Of a stretch of 64,000 bases of DNA, positions 37,431-46,049 are shown in pieces. Both the position numbers and the translations under genes were made by a program. Positions within the stretch are counted from its first letter, which is position 1, and each line of letters begins with the position of its first letter. Source of the stretch: an uncultured Bacteroidota bacterium (GTDB lineage: Bacteria; Bacteroidota; Bacteroidia; Flavobacteriales; Flavobacteriaceae); contig CAILWV010000065.1 in NCBI GenBank assembly GCA_903838055.1, forward strand, positions 1 through 64,000. Direction: 5' to 3'. Below the pieces are notes generated by a model. It had not been told where the DNA came from, did no database searches, and saw nothing but the letters and a program-made list of their open reading frames with translations.

Positions 37431-37800
37431 TAAGAATGTATATCTTGGTTTAGCTTTACTTTGGACTTGTATTGTTACAGTCTTGAGTTTAGTCACTATT
37501 GGTTCTATTGGGAGTAGTATTCCTATTCCTAATAAAGATAAATACGTTCACTTTACTTTCTATTTTATTTTTGTAATCCTTTGGTCTTTGTATGTAAGAC
37601 AGGCAACTAGTAACAAAAATATCCAATGGATTATTTTGTTTTTGGCAATTGGTTACGGAATAATAATGGAGATTTGCCAAGGTGTTTTTACCACAACTAG
37701 AACGCCAGATAGTATGGATGCTCTTGCAAATAGCCTTGGAGCTATTACAGGATTGATTTTTTTAAAAATTATTTTCAATACACATAAAACCACTCCTTGA
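37423..37800 (+). CDS. VanZ-like small membrane protein
   Basis: A 125-residue protein with four predicted transmembrane helices and the VanZ-family spacing ([10 protein letters not shown] in the second helix region, then [17 protein letters not shown] near the end). The function outside glycopeptide resistance is unknown. No ATG is available: the start is GTG at 37423, which overlaps the end of gcvH by 8 bp and implies translational coupling. The stop codon lies in the loop region of its own terminator. Confidence 0.8.
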   Translation: MHNKNVYLGLALLWTCIVTVLSLVTIGSIGSSIPIPNKDKYVHFTFYFIFVILWSLYVRQATSNKNIQWIILFLAIGYGIIMEICQGVFTTTRTPDSMDALANSLGAITGLIFLKIIFNTHKTTP

Positions 37801-37809
37801 GTGGTTTTT
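37786..37809 (+). terminator. Terminator overlapping the VanZ-like stop codon
   Basis: AAAACCACTC / ctt / GAGTGGTTTTT: 10-bp stem and T run, with the TGA stop of the preceding gene inside the hairpin. Confidence 0.75.
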
Positions 37810-37825
37810 GTATAATTTCCAATAT

Positions 37826-38569
37826 ATGAAAGTGCAACAATATTTAGATTCTACCTATCTTAAAACACCAGAACAAGCTGGTCTTTCAATTAAAGAAAAT
37901 ACTAAAATAGTAGAAGGATTTATTCAAGAAGCTATTGATGAGGGGTTTAAACTAATCATGATTCGTCCTGATATGGTTAAAAGGGCTAAAGAAATGATTA
38001 AATTGTCAAACTCTAAACTAACAATAGGTACCGTTATTGGTTTTCCAGAAGGAACTTATTCTATAGACGAAAAATTAGCAGAAGCCCATAATGCAATCCA
38101 AGACGGTGCGGATGATTTAGATTTTGTATGTAATTACGAAGCATTTAAAAGAGGAGAGATTGAATTGGTTAAAAAAGAAATAGTGGAAGGCACCAAATTG
38201 GGACTATCAAATAATAAAATTGTAAAGTGGATTATAGAAGTAGCTGCGCTTAATGGCGAACAAATAATTCAACTTTCGGCATTGATAAAAAATATAGTGA
38301 TGTCTAATTTTAAAGAAGCATACTATCCTTTAGTTTTTGTAAAATCGTCTACCGGGTTTTATAAAACTGAAGAAGGAATGCCAAATGGCGCAACCGTTCC
38401 AACTATTAAAATGATGCTTGAAAACGCTTCTCCACTTTCTATTAAAGCAGCGGGTGGAGTACGAACCTATGATGAAGCAGTAGAAATGATCCGCTTGGGA
38501 GTGAAAAGAATTGGAACCTCCTCTGCCAAAGCAATTGTTAACGGTCAAGTAGCAAAAGGAAATTATTAA
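37826..38569 (+). CDS. deoC: Deoxyribose-phosphate aldolase
   Basis: Splits 2-deoxyribose 5-phosphate into acetaldehyde and glyceraldehyde 3-phosphate. Start at ATG 37826 (MKVQQYLDSTYLK), since the upstream TTG lies in the terminator. The 247 residues have the Schiff-base Lys in FVKSSTGF and the second Lys in SIKAAGGVRT, with DDLDFVCN near the middle. The order gcvH, vanZ-like, deoC, remB after sprA is one I recall from F. johnsoniae. Confidence 0.94.
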   Translation: MKVQQYLDSTYLKTPEQAGLSIKENTKIVEGFIQEAIDEGFKLIMIRPDMVKRAKEMIKLSNSKLTIGTVIGFPEGTYSIDEKLAEAHNAIQDGADDLDFVCNYEAFKRGEIELVKKEIVEGTKLGLSNNKIVKWIIEVAALNGEQIIQLSALIKNIVMSNFKEAYYPLVFVKSSTGFYKTEEGMPNGATVPTIKMMLENASPLSIKAAGGVRTYDEAVEMIRLGVKRIGTSSAKAIVNGQVAKGNY

Positions 38570-38584
38570 ATTTATAGTAGTAGT

Positions 38585-40717
38585 ATGGTAAAGAAATTTT
38601 ATTTAGCATTTTTATTGTTTCCATTGTTTGTTTTAAATGCACAAAAAAGCAATGAGCAAACGCCTATTTTTTCATCTTGTGAAAAATTACAAAACAAAGA
38701 ATTAGAATCGTGTTTCTACCAGCAAATTCAAACTTTTATTTATAATAATTTTCAAGTTCCTCAAAAGTTAAAAGATTCCAATTATAAAGGATCTATCCTG
38801 TTGCTTTTTGAAGTAGATAGTAAAGGAATTTTTAAAGTTCTTTATGTTGATGCTAATGATACCGAATTAAAAAGTGAGAGCCAACGCATTTTTGAAAAAA
38901 TGCCTAAAGTGACCCCCGCTACTTTTAACGGGACTCCAACTTATGCAAAATATACTATTAAAATTTCGGTGCCATTACAAAATCCTTCGCAGCCACAAAT
39001 AGAAAATAGCATCAAAGACGATTCGGCTGCCATAATAAAAGCCAATCGAAATAAAGAACTTACCGAACTGGACAGTATTTCGTATCAAAAATTCACTAAT
39101 CCACAATTTGAAAGTCATTTAAATATACCTTTTTCTCATAGTTATTATTCTCAATTTGATGGGGCATTAAACCAAATAGGAAGTAACAGTCACACCGCTT
39201 CCAAGCCCTTTACCTATGCTGAGGTTTCTAAATATTATAATTTGTCTGCCGAAAATGAGAAGTTAATGAAGAACAAAACAACTTGGTGGGGAAAGAAAAT
39301 TTGGAATGAAAATACAGTTGCTATTCAAACTAAGGATTATTGGTTTACCATGAATCCAATTTTTGATACCCAAATGGGAAAAAGTTTTCCAAGCACTTCC
39401 AAATATACTTTTGTGAATACACGTGGACTTCAAATTCGAGGTGGATTAGGAAGTCAGTTAAATTTTACGACTACTATTTATGAAAGCCAAGGCAGGTTTG
39501 CAGATTATTATAACAATTATGCCGAATCTTTGCACCCAATAGGATTAGTTCCTGCAGATTATCCAGCAGTTGGAGATCCAGCCATAGTTCCAGGTATTGG
39601 CATTGCCAAAAGATTTAAAATCGATGCCTTTGATTTTCCTTCTGCGGAAGCTAACTTAAACTATGCGCCAAGCAAATTTTTCGATTTGCAAATGGGATAT
39701 GGCAGAAATTTCATTGGAGATGGTTATCGTTCTTTACTTTTAGGAGATGGTACAACTCCGTATCCTTATATAAAATTAAACACCACTTTTTGGAAAGTAA
39801 AATACACCAATACTTATATGTGGCTTAAAGATGTCCGAAAAGATGCAATGGTAGATAAAACTTATGCAACTAAATTCATGGCAAACCACTATTTAAGTTG
39901 GAATATTAACAAGCGTTTTAATTTAGGTTTTTTTGAATCTGTGGTTTGGGCAAACCAAAACAACCGTGGATTTGATATGAGTTTTGTGAATCCGATAATC
40001 TTTTATCGATCTGTAGAATTTGCTTCTTCATCCAAAAGTGGAAATGCACTTTTAGGACTTACTTATAAATACAAATGGAACAACCAATTTAATTTTTATG
40101 GTCAATTTTTAATTGATGAATTCTCTTTTAGCGAGGTTAAAGCACAAAATAATAGTTGGAAAAATAAGTTTGCTTACCAACTTGGGGTGAAATATTTTAA
40201 TGCACTAAATATTCCAAATTTATTATTGCAATTAGAATACAATCACATTCGCCCTTATGTGTATTCTCATAGCGATGTTTTGACAAATTATGGAAATTAC
40301 AACCAGAGTATGGGACATCCTTGGGGAGGAAATGCCAAAGAATTAGTTGCTATAGCACGATACCATAAAGGTAGATATTTTGCTGATGCTAAAGTAACTC
40401 TAGGTGTTAGAGGATTAGATTTTAATACCGTATCAGATTCTAATAATTATGGAGGAAATATATACTTAAGCTACTCTGATAATCGCCCTTATGACATAGG
40501 GGTTGTTGTTGGACAAGGAAATAAAACCTCTATTTTCATGACCGATTTACAAGCCGGTTATTTAATAAATCCTTCTACAAACATGAAATTATTTGGAAGT
40601 TTAATTTACAGAAATTTCAATCCAACAGTAGAAACAGATTTAGTTAAAAAGGAAAGCACTACATGGATTTCTTTAGGATTGCGATGTGATATTTTTAATT
40701 GGTATTTTGATTATTAG
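38585..40717 (+). CDS. remB: Gliding motility protein RemB
   Basis: A 710-residue exported protein with a signal peptide (cleavage after LNA). After an N-terminal region with a TonB-C-like fold (GSILLLFEVDSKGIFKVLYV), a long tract of amphipathic strands follows (GLQIRGGLGSQLNFTTTIYE, GYGRNFIGDGYRS) as in an outer-membrane barrel, ending with an aromatic FNWYFDY. RemB was found in F. johnsoniae as a protein needed for normal gliding; the name here rests on overall sequence feel plus position near sprA. It follows deoC by 15 bp. Confidence 0.85.
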   Translation: MVKKFYLAFLLFPLFVLNAQKSNEQTPIFSSCEKLQNKELESCFYQQIQTFIYNNFQVPQKLKDSNYKGSILLLFEVDSKGIFKVLYVDANDTELKSESQRIFEKMPKVTPATFNGTPTYAKYTIKISVPLQNPSQPQIENSIKDDSAAIIKANRNKELTELDSISYQKFTNPQFESHLNIPFSHSYYSQFDGALNQIGSNSHTASKPFTYAEVSKYYNLSAENEKLMKNKTTWWGKKIWNENTVAIQTKDYWFTMNPIFDTQMGKSFPSTSKYTFVNTRGLQIRGGLGSQLNFTTTIYESQGRFADYYNNYAESLHPIGLVPADYPAVGDPAIVPGIGIAKRFKIDAFDFPSAEANLNYAPSKFFDLQMGYGRNFIGDGYRSLLLGDGTTPYPYIKLNTTFWKVKYTNTYMWLKDVRKDAMVDKTYATKFMANHYLSWNINKRFNLGFFESVVWANQNNRGFDMSFVNPIIFYRSVEFASSSKSGNALLGLTYKYKWNNQFNFYGQFLIDEFSFSEVKAQNNSWKNKFAYQLGVKYFNALNIPNLLLQLEYNHIRPYVYSHSDVLTNYGNYNQSMGHPWGGNAKELVAIARYHKGRYFADAKVTLGVRGLDFNTVSDSNNYGGNIYLSYSDNRPYDIGVVVGQGNKTSIFMTDLQAGYLINPSTNMKLFGSLIYRNFNPTVETDLVKKESTTWISLGLRCDIFNWYFDY

Positions 40718-40822
40718 TAAATTAATATAATACCAAATATTTCACTGTAGATATTAGAAAAAAGAATTAATCATCAAATCTTACTATATTTAGTATTAAA
40801 AGCACTATTTATGAAATGTTTT

Positions 40823-40853
40823 TTGTCAAATCCTTTTTGATAAACTACTTTTG
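40823..40853 (+). promoter_or_regulatory. Two-box promoter for the oxidase cluster
   Basis: TTG (40823-40825, within TTTTG) and TACTTTTG (40846-40853) are separated by exactly 20 bases, matching both Bacteroidetes boxes. It lies inside the longest possible reading frame of ctaB, so the real ctaB start must be downstream. Confidence 0.65.
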
Positions 40854-40878
40854 CATTAGTTTTAATAGTAAAACACTT

Positions 40879-41781
40879 TTGAAAACAATTCAATCTAATT
40901 TTTCGCCCCTCAAAATCTACCACGATTTTAAACAAATTACCAAAGCAGGATTAGCAATTAGCGTTGTTTTTTCTTCTATTGCAGGGTATTTATTAGGCTT
41001 TGATGATGAGCATCCTTTTAGTTTTCTAACGCTTTTAATGTTAGCTGTTGGGGGATATTGTATGGTAGGCGCATCTAATGCTTACAATCAAGTTATCGAG
41101 AAAGATCTAGATGCATTGATGGATAGAACAAAGAATCGCCCTGTAGCTTCAGGTAGATTGTCTCCCAATATGGCATTGTTTATTGCTAGTTTACTAACTA
41201 TTATAGGAATAATTTTGTTATATCTTATCAATCCTAAAACAGCAATGTTTGGAGCGATATCCATATTTTTATATACAAGTGTTTACACGCCTTTAAAAAC
41301 CATTACTCCTCTTTCGGTATTTGTAGGTGCTTTTCCAGGTGCTATTCCATTTATGCTTGGTTGGGTTGCCGCTACAAATCATTTTGGTATTGAAGCAGGA
41401 ACTTTGTTTTTAATTCAATTTTTTTGGCAGTTCCCACATTTTTGGGCTATAGGTTGGTTTTTGTTTGAAGATTATGAAAAAGCTGGTTTTTTTATGCTTC
41501 CAACAGGTAAAAAAGACACCAAAACGGCCACTCAAATAATTTTATATACGCTTTGGTTAATTTTAACATCCTTAATTCCCTATTTAGGATATACAGGAAA
41601 GTTACAAATTAGTCTTCCTTCTGCAATTTTAGTATTTCTTGTAGGATTGTGGATGTTGCTTTATGCGGTAAAATTATACCACGCTAGAACTCCTAAAGCA
41701 GCGCGTGCATTAATGTTAGTTAGCGTTTCTTACATTACATTATTACAAATAATATATATAACAGATAAATTTTTAAGATAG
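40879..41781 (+). CDS. ctaB: Heme o synthase (protoheme farnesyltransferase)
   Basis: UbiA-family membrane enzyme that farnesylates heme b for heme-copper oxidases. Motifs NAYNQVIEKDLDALMDRT (the D-x3-D prenyl site) and a second acidic site in FEDYEKAGFFMLP are present, with about nine membrane helices. I start at TTG 40879 (MKTIQSNFSPL), giving 300 residues, the usual length; an ATG at 40816 would precede the two-box promoter at 40823-40853. It opens a run of oxidase-related genes and overlaps none of them; subunit III follows at 2 bp. Confidence 0.9.
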   Translation: MKTIQSNFSPLKIYHDFKQITKAGLAISVVFSSIAGYLLGFDDEHPFSFLTLLMLAVGGYCMVGASNAYNQVIEKDLDALMDRTKNRPVASGRLSPNMALFIASLLTIIGIILLYLINPKTAMFGAISIFLYTSVYTPLKTITPLSVFVGAFPGAIPFMLGWVAATNHFGIEAGTLFLIQFFWQFPHFWAIGWFLFEDYEKAGFFMLPTGKKDTKTATQIILYTLWLILTSLIPYLGYTGKLQISLPSAILVFLVGLWMLLYAVKLYHARTPKAARALMLVSVSYITLLQIIYITDKFLR

Positions 41782-41783
41782 TT

Positions 41784-42362
41784 ATGATGACAAATGAAGA
41801 ATATAAATTACGATCAGCAAGATCCTACAAGCTCTTGTTGATTTTTGCAATGATTAGTATGACTATGATGTTCGCTGGATTAACTAGTGCATTAGTAGTT
41901 AGTAAGTCAAGACCTGATTGGATGAAAGATTTCCAACTACCTTCTTCTTTTTTCTTTAGTTTGGCTGCAATAATTCTTTGTAGTATTACAATGCATTTGG
42001 CGAAAAAAGCAATTCAAAAAGACAACAGAAAAGCAACTTCTTATTTTTTGGGAGCTACTTTAGCACTAGGGTTAACCTTTGTATTTTTTCAGTTTCAAGG
42101 CTTTACTCAATTGTTTCAAAATCACATGTATCCAGTTGGGGGATCGGGTTCTATAACTATTTCTTTCTTGTATGTTTTAGTTTATGTACACCTTGCGCAT
42201 TTGTCAGGAGGAATAATTTCACTATTAATTATAATTTATAATCATTTTAAACAAAAGTACAATTCATCCCAATTTCTTGGTATTGAGCTAGGTGCAATGT
42301 ATTGGCACTTTCTTGATTTCTTGTGGATTTATTTATTTTTGTTTTTATATTTCTTTAAATAA
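41784..42362 (+). CDS. Cytochrome c oxidase subunit III-like protein (short)
   Basis: A 192-residue membrane protein with five helices, the short form of heme-copper oxidase subunit III. MYPVGGSGSITISFLYVL and the C-terminal GAMYWHFLDFLWIYLF match the conserved end of subunit III (YWHFVDxVW). It precedes a second, longer subunit III gene. Starts at the ATG pair at 41784, 2 bp after ctaB. The paired arrangement is known in flavobacteria. Confidence 0.85.
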   Translation: MMTNEEYKLRSARSYKLLLIFAMISMTMMFAGLTSALVVSKSRPDWMKDFQLPSSFFFSLAAIILCSITMHLAKKAIQKDNRKATSYFLGATLALGLTFVFFQFQGFTQLFQNHMYPVGGSGSITISFLYVLVYVHLAHLSGGIISLLIIIYNHFKQKYNSSQFLGIELGAMYWHFLDFLWIYLFLFLYFFK

Positions 42363-42372
42363 GAAAAAAATG

Positions 42373-42380
42373 TAAATTTG
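42373..42380 (+). promoter_or_regulatory. -7 box before the second subunit III gene
   Basis: TAAATTTG matches TAnnTTTG, with a predicted leader of about 18 nt. It could allow separate expression of the long subunit III and subunit IV genes. Confidence 0.4.
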
Positions 42381-42404
42381 GGGACTTTTTAACAACAACT
42401 TTTT

Positions 42405-43445
42405 ATGGGATCGAAAGGTACTACTACAAACACTGAAGGCAAAACTTGGGATGGCGGAAATGAGCCATTAAAAGCAAGTTACGGAAAATTAATGATGTGG
42501 TTTTTCATCGTTTCTGATGCATTAACCTTTTCTGGTTTTTTAGCAGCTTACGGTTTTTCAAGATTTAAATTTATAGAAACATGGCCTTTAGCCGATGAGG
42601 TGTTTACACACTTCCCATTCGCGCATGGTGTTTCTATGCCAATGTATTATGTGGCATTAATGACATTTATTTTAATTGGATCTTCTGTAACGATGGTTTT
42701 AGCAGTTGATGCAGGTCATCAAATGAAACAAAGTAAAGTTGCATTCTACATGTTTTTAACTATTATTGGAGGATTAATATTCGTTGGATCTCAAGCTTGG
42801 GAGTGGAAAAACTTTATCCATGGCGAATATGGTGCGGTTGAAACTAAAGGAGGAAGTATACTTCAATTTGTTGATTCTAAAGGGAAACATATTACTTTAG
42901 CGGATGTAGCAGATACTAGTGTTCCTAAAGAAAGAGAGCAACTTACCCGTAGTAAAGGAAGATGGTTTATGGAAGAAAGTTCTTTGCCAACTTATTCTGT
43001 AGAACAAATTCAAGCAGGCTTTAAGAAACACCCTGATTATCTAATAAGAACAGAGGTAATCTTTGATGCAGAAACTTCTAAAACAGCAGTAGGAGCTAAT
43101 CCAACATTAAATGATTTCCAGTTTCATTCAAAACACAAAACTATATTAACGAGAGCAGAATCTGAAAAAAGATTAGCAGATGCTCGTTTGGTTGTTGAGG
43201 GTGCTAACTTACAAAGAAATGAATATGGTAGTAAATTATTTGCTGATTTCTTTTTCTTTATTACAGGTTTTCACGGTTTCCACGTATTCTCTGGAGTGAT
43301 GATCAATATCATTATTTTCTTCAACGTATTGTTAGGAACTTACGAAAAAAGAAGGTCTTATGAAATGATTGAAAAAGTTGGACTTTATTGGCACTTTGTC
43401 GATTTAGTTTGGGTATTTGTATTTACATTCTTCTACTTAGTTTAA
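42405..43445 (+). CDS. Cytochrome c oxidase subunit III (long, with hydrophilic insert)
   Basis: Heme-copper oxidase subunit III of 346 residues, longer than the usual 190-260. The membrane core is normal (FSGFLAAYGFSRF, FFFITGFHGFHVFSGV, GLYWHFVDLVWVFVF), but residues about 137-272 form a hydrophilic insert between helices, placed after SQAWEWKNFIHGE. No motif in the insert is recognised. The catalytic subunits I and II are not in this window. Confidence 0.92.
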   Translation: MGSKGTTTNTEGKTWDGGNEPLKASYGKLMMWFFIVSDALTFSGFLAAYGFSRFKFIETWPLADEVFTHFPFAHGVSMPMYYVALMTFILIGSSVTMVLAVDAGHQMKQSKVAFYMFLTIIGGLIFVGSQAWEWKNFIHGEYGAVETKGGSILQFVDSKGKHITLADVADTSVPKEREQLTRSKGRWFMEESSLPTYSVEQIQAGFKKHPDYLIRTEVIFDAETSKTAVGANPTLNDFQFHSKHKTILTRAESEKRLADARLVVEGANLQRNEYGSKLFADFFFFITGFHGFHVFSGVMINIIIFFNVLLGTYEKRRSYEMIEKVGLYWHFVDLVWVFVFTFFYLV

Positions 43446-43465
43446 TATTTTAGAAATTATATATT

Positions 43466-43816
43466 ATGTCACACGAACACGTTTCTAATACCAAAAGAAT
43501 TTGGTTGGTTTTCGGAATACTATCAGTTGTAACTACTGTTGAGGTATTCTTAGGAATTATTAAACCAGAATTCTTACACATGACTAATTTATTAGGCATG
43601 AATTTACTTAATTGGATATTCATTATCTTAACTATTTTTAAAGCATATTACATCGTTTGGGCTTTCATGCACATGGAAGGTGAAACTCCTGTTTTAAGAA
43701 GAGCAGTTGTTTGGACTGTGATTTTTTTAATTTTATATTTAACATTTATTTTGTTAACCGAAGGTAACTACATCTATGGGGTTTTTAAAAATGCCACAAT
43801 AAAATGGAATTTTTAA
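43466..43816 (+). CDS. Cytochrome c oxidase subunit IV family protein
   Basis: A 116-residue protein with a His-rich N-terminus and three transmembrane helices, including the family-typical FKAYYIVWAFMHMEGE. Subunit IV stabilises the bacterial oxidase rather than acting in catalysis. It follows the long subunit III gene by 20 bp and ends with a strong terminator. Confidence 0.88.
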   Translation: MSHEHVSNTKRIWLVFGILSVVTTVEVFLGIIKPEFLHMTNLLGMNLLNWIFIILTIFKAYYIVWAFMHMEGETPVLRRAVVWTVIFLILYLTFILLTEGNYIYGVFKNATIKWNF

Positions 43817-43830
43817 TTTTATATTAATTC

Positions 43831-43864
43831 AAAAAAAAGGTACGCATTGCGTACCTTTTTTTTA
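43831..43864 (+). terminator. Intrinsic terminator after subunit IV
   Basis: GGTACGC / att / GCGTACC flanked by eight A and eight T; the stem extends to 15 bp through the A/T arms. A TATTTTTG -7 box (43863-43870) begins in its T run and would start the next transcript. Confidence 0.85.
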
Positions 43865-43893
43865 TTTTTGTACTAACAAAACTTTTAATTCTA

Positions 43894-44565
43894 ATGAAAA
43901 AGAATTTAGTCCTTTTCGTATTATTTATCCTTCCTATTGTAGCATATTTGTTTTTTGCGTCAGGAATCAACAGTTTCGCTAAACTTCCTACCATAACTAA
44001 AAACATTCCCGATATTAATTCCTGGAAAACATTAGATAATAAACCAGTGACGCTAACTGGTAAAATTACCATCTTAGGTTTTATGGGACAAGATGTATTG
44101 AAACGCAAAGGCAATATTTTTAATTTATATGAAAAAATATTCGATAGAAATAAAAATTTTAAAGATTTCCAAATGGTAATGATTGTTCCCGATGGAACGC
44201 AAGACCAAGTGAAAGAATTACAAAAAGTAGTATTGACCTTAGGTACCCAAGCTGGATGGAATTTTGTTTTTGGAACTCCCGAAGAAATAAATAGTTTCTA
44301 TAACAAATTGAATTTAGTAGGAAGATTAGACGCCACTTTGGCAACTCCAAATGTTTATATTATTGATAAAAAAAGGAATTTACGCGGTAGAAAAGGGCAC
44401 GACAAAAAAGGCAAATCAGAATATAAAGAAGGATATAATACTAAATTTGTTTCCGAACTTTACAATGAAATGACAGACGATGTAAAAATCATCCTTGCTG
44501 AATATCGCTTGGCATTAAAGAAAAATCATAATGCAACTAAAGAACTCCTTTCCAATGAAAAATAA
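43894..44565 (+). CDS. SCO/thioredoxin-fold protein lacking the cysteine pair
   Basis: A 223-residue membrane-anchored protein (helix 4-22). Its layout follows the SCO protein encoded next: anchor, ITILGFMGQDVLKRKGN where SCO has the copper CxxxC, MVMIVPDGTQDQ, a GTPEEINSFYN segment and NVYIIDKKRNLRGRKG. There is no Cys at the expected positions, so it cannot bind copper or do thiol chemistry in the usual way. It could be a structural partner or chaperone of the next gene, with whose start it overlaps by 11 bp. Confidence 0.6.
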   Translation: MKKNLVLFVLFILPIVAYLFFASGINSFAKLPTITKNIPDINSWKTLDNKPVTLTGKITILGFMGQDVLKRKGNIFNLYEKIFDRNKNFKDFQMVMIVPDGTQDQVKELQKVVLTLGTQAGWNFVFGTPEEINSFYNKLNLVGRLDATLATPNVYIIDKKRNLRGRKGHDKKGKSEYKEGYNTKFVSELYNEMTDDVKIILAEYRLALKKNHNATKELLSNEK

Positions 44566-45235
44566 ATCGTACATAGGAATTTCCTTAATCGTTCTAATAT
44601 TTGGAATTATATTTATTCCTAAAATAATAGATAGAATAAAAAACGGTTCGGTAGTTCAAAATGACCGAATGAGTCTTTCAAATGAAATTGTGAAAACAGA
44701 TGCTTTGGTGAAAATTGGTCCTGCACCAAAATTTGAATTAACCGATCAAAACAACATAAAAATTTCTAATAAAGAGTATGCAGGTAAAGTATATGTAATG
44801 GAATTTTTCTTTTCTACATGCCCTTCTATCTGTCCAATTATGAATAAAAATATGATTGAGGTAGAGAAAACATTTGCAAACGAGAAAAATTTTGGAATTG
44901 CATCTGTTACTATTAATCCAGATAATGACACACCTGAAGTTTTAAAAGCACATGCTGAAAAACTAGGTATTACTTCTCAAAATTGGCATTTTCTTACTGG
45001 AAATAAAGAATATATTTTTAATTTAGCCAACAAAGGATTCAATCTTTATGTTGGAGAAAACAATAAAGCAATAGGTAATTTTGAACATTCTGGACTTTTT
45101 GCCCTTATTGATAAAAATGGAAATATCCGTTGTAGAAAAGACAAACAGGGAAACCCAATTTTATATTATGATGGATTAGAAAAACCTGGAGTAGACGCTA
45201 TTAAAGAAGATATTAATTTACTATTAAAAGAATAA
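44555..45235 (+). CDS. SCO family copper chaperone for cytochrome oxidase
   Basis: Delivers copper to the CuA site of oxidase subunit II. I start at ATG 44555 (MKNKSYIGIS), overlapping the previous stop; an ATG eight codons earlier is possible. The 226-residue protein has an anchor (8-24), the copper motif STCPSICP with Cys89 and Cys93, and the third ligand His in NFEHSGLFALID. The thioredoxin fold is otherwise complete. Part of the run from 43894 to 46045. Confidence 0.92.
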   Translation: MKNKSYIGISLIVLIFGIIFIPKIIDRIKNGSVVQNDRMSLSNEIVKTDALVKIGPAPKFELTDQNNIKISNKEYAGKVYVMEFFFSTCPSICPIMNKNMIEVEKTFANEKNFGIASVTINPDNDTPEVLKAHAEKLGITSQNWHFLTGNKEYIFNLANKGFNLYVGENNKAIGNFEHSGLFALIDKNGNIRCRKDKQGNPILYYDGLEKPGVDAIKEDINLLLKE

Positions 45236-45237
45236 TC

Positions 45238-45777
45238 ATGGAAAATACAACTGTTGAAAATAAATTTAAAACCCCAATTATTATTGTTTCCGTTGTAATC
45301 CCACTTGCAGTGGTTTTGCTTTTTAGCATTAGATTAAAAGATTTCGGAATAAATGTAGAGCCACTTTCCTTCTTGCCTCCAATTTATGCTACAATAAACG
45401 GAATTACCGCTTTATTATTGATATTAGGGGTAGTTGCAATTAAGAAAGCCAATCGTGCTTTACATAACAAATTAATGACATCGGCAATTGCTTGTTCTGT
45501 AGTTTTTTTATTGATGTATGTTGCCTATCACATGACCGCTGAACCTACCAGCTTTGGTGGTGAAGGAATAATAAAATATATTTATTTTTTCCTATTGATT
45601 ACCCATATTGTATTATCGGTAACTATTATTCCGTTAGTATTATTTACTTATGTTCGTGCTTTGTCAGGACAATTCGAAAGCCATAAAAAATTAGCTAAAA
45701 TTACTTTTCCCCTTTGGCTATATGTAGCAGTAACAGGCGTTATAGTTTACCTTATGATTGCCCCATATTATGTCTAA
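45238..45777 (+). CDS. DUF420 membrane protein (oxidase-associated)
   Basis: A 179-residue protein with five predicted transmembrane helices and conserved polar residues within them (NGITALLLILG, HNKLMTSAIACS, VAYHMTAE, ITHIVLSVTIIP), the pattern of DUF420. In Firmicutes a member (CtaM) is needed for aa3 oxidase activity. Starts 2 bp after the SCO stop; the next gene starts inside its end. Confidence 0.85.
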   Translation: MENTTVENKFKTPIIIVSVVIPLAVVLLFSIRLKDFGINVEPLSFLPPIYATINGITALLLILGVVAIKKANRALHNKLMTSAIACSVVFLLMYVAYHMTAEPTSFGGEGIIKYIYFFLLITHIVLSVTIIPLVLFTYVRALSGQFESHKKLAKITFPLWLYVAVTGVIVYLMIAPYYV

Positions 45778-46045
45778 AATTAATTTAGCAATGAGTAAAG
45801 TACCTATAGAAAAGGGACTGTTTTTCTTTAAAAGTAAGGGAATCTTTATTCTATTTTCTTTATTATATACTCTAAGTAGTCAAGCCCAATGCGCTATGTG
45901 TCGTGCTTCTCTTGAAAGTGAAGGCAACACTTCCAAAGCCGAAGCTGTAAATGATGGCATCGTTTATCTTATGGTAATTCCTTATGTTCTAGTTGCTGTT
46001 GTTGGAGTGGTAGTCTATAGAATGTATTCTAAAAATAAGAAATAG
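45758..46045 (+). CDS. Small membrane protein with CxxC
   Basis: Up to 95 residues; ATG codons at 45758, 45770 and 45791 are all possible starts, the first two overlapping the DUF420 gene. It has a signal-like helix, then QAQCAMCRASLES right after the predicted cleavage site, an acidic/Asn-rich stretch, and a second helix (YLMVIPYVLVAVVGVVVY). The CxMC is placed on the outer face and could carry copper or heme thiol chemistry in oxidase assembly. No family name known to me. Confidence 0.7.
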   Translation: MPHIMSKINLAMSKVPIEKGLFFFKSKGIFILFSLLYTLSSQAQCAMCRASLESEGNTSKAEAVNDGIVYLMVIPYVLVAVVGVVVYRMYSKNKK

Positions 46046-46049
46046 TTTT

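Noticed and set aside
37786..37809. Hairpin considered as a riboswitch-like element before deoC
   Set aside because: It is a simple 10-bp stem with T run overlapping the preceding stop codon, fully explained as a terminator.
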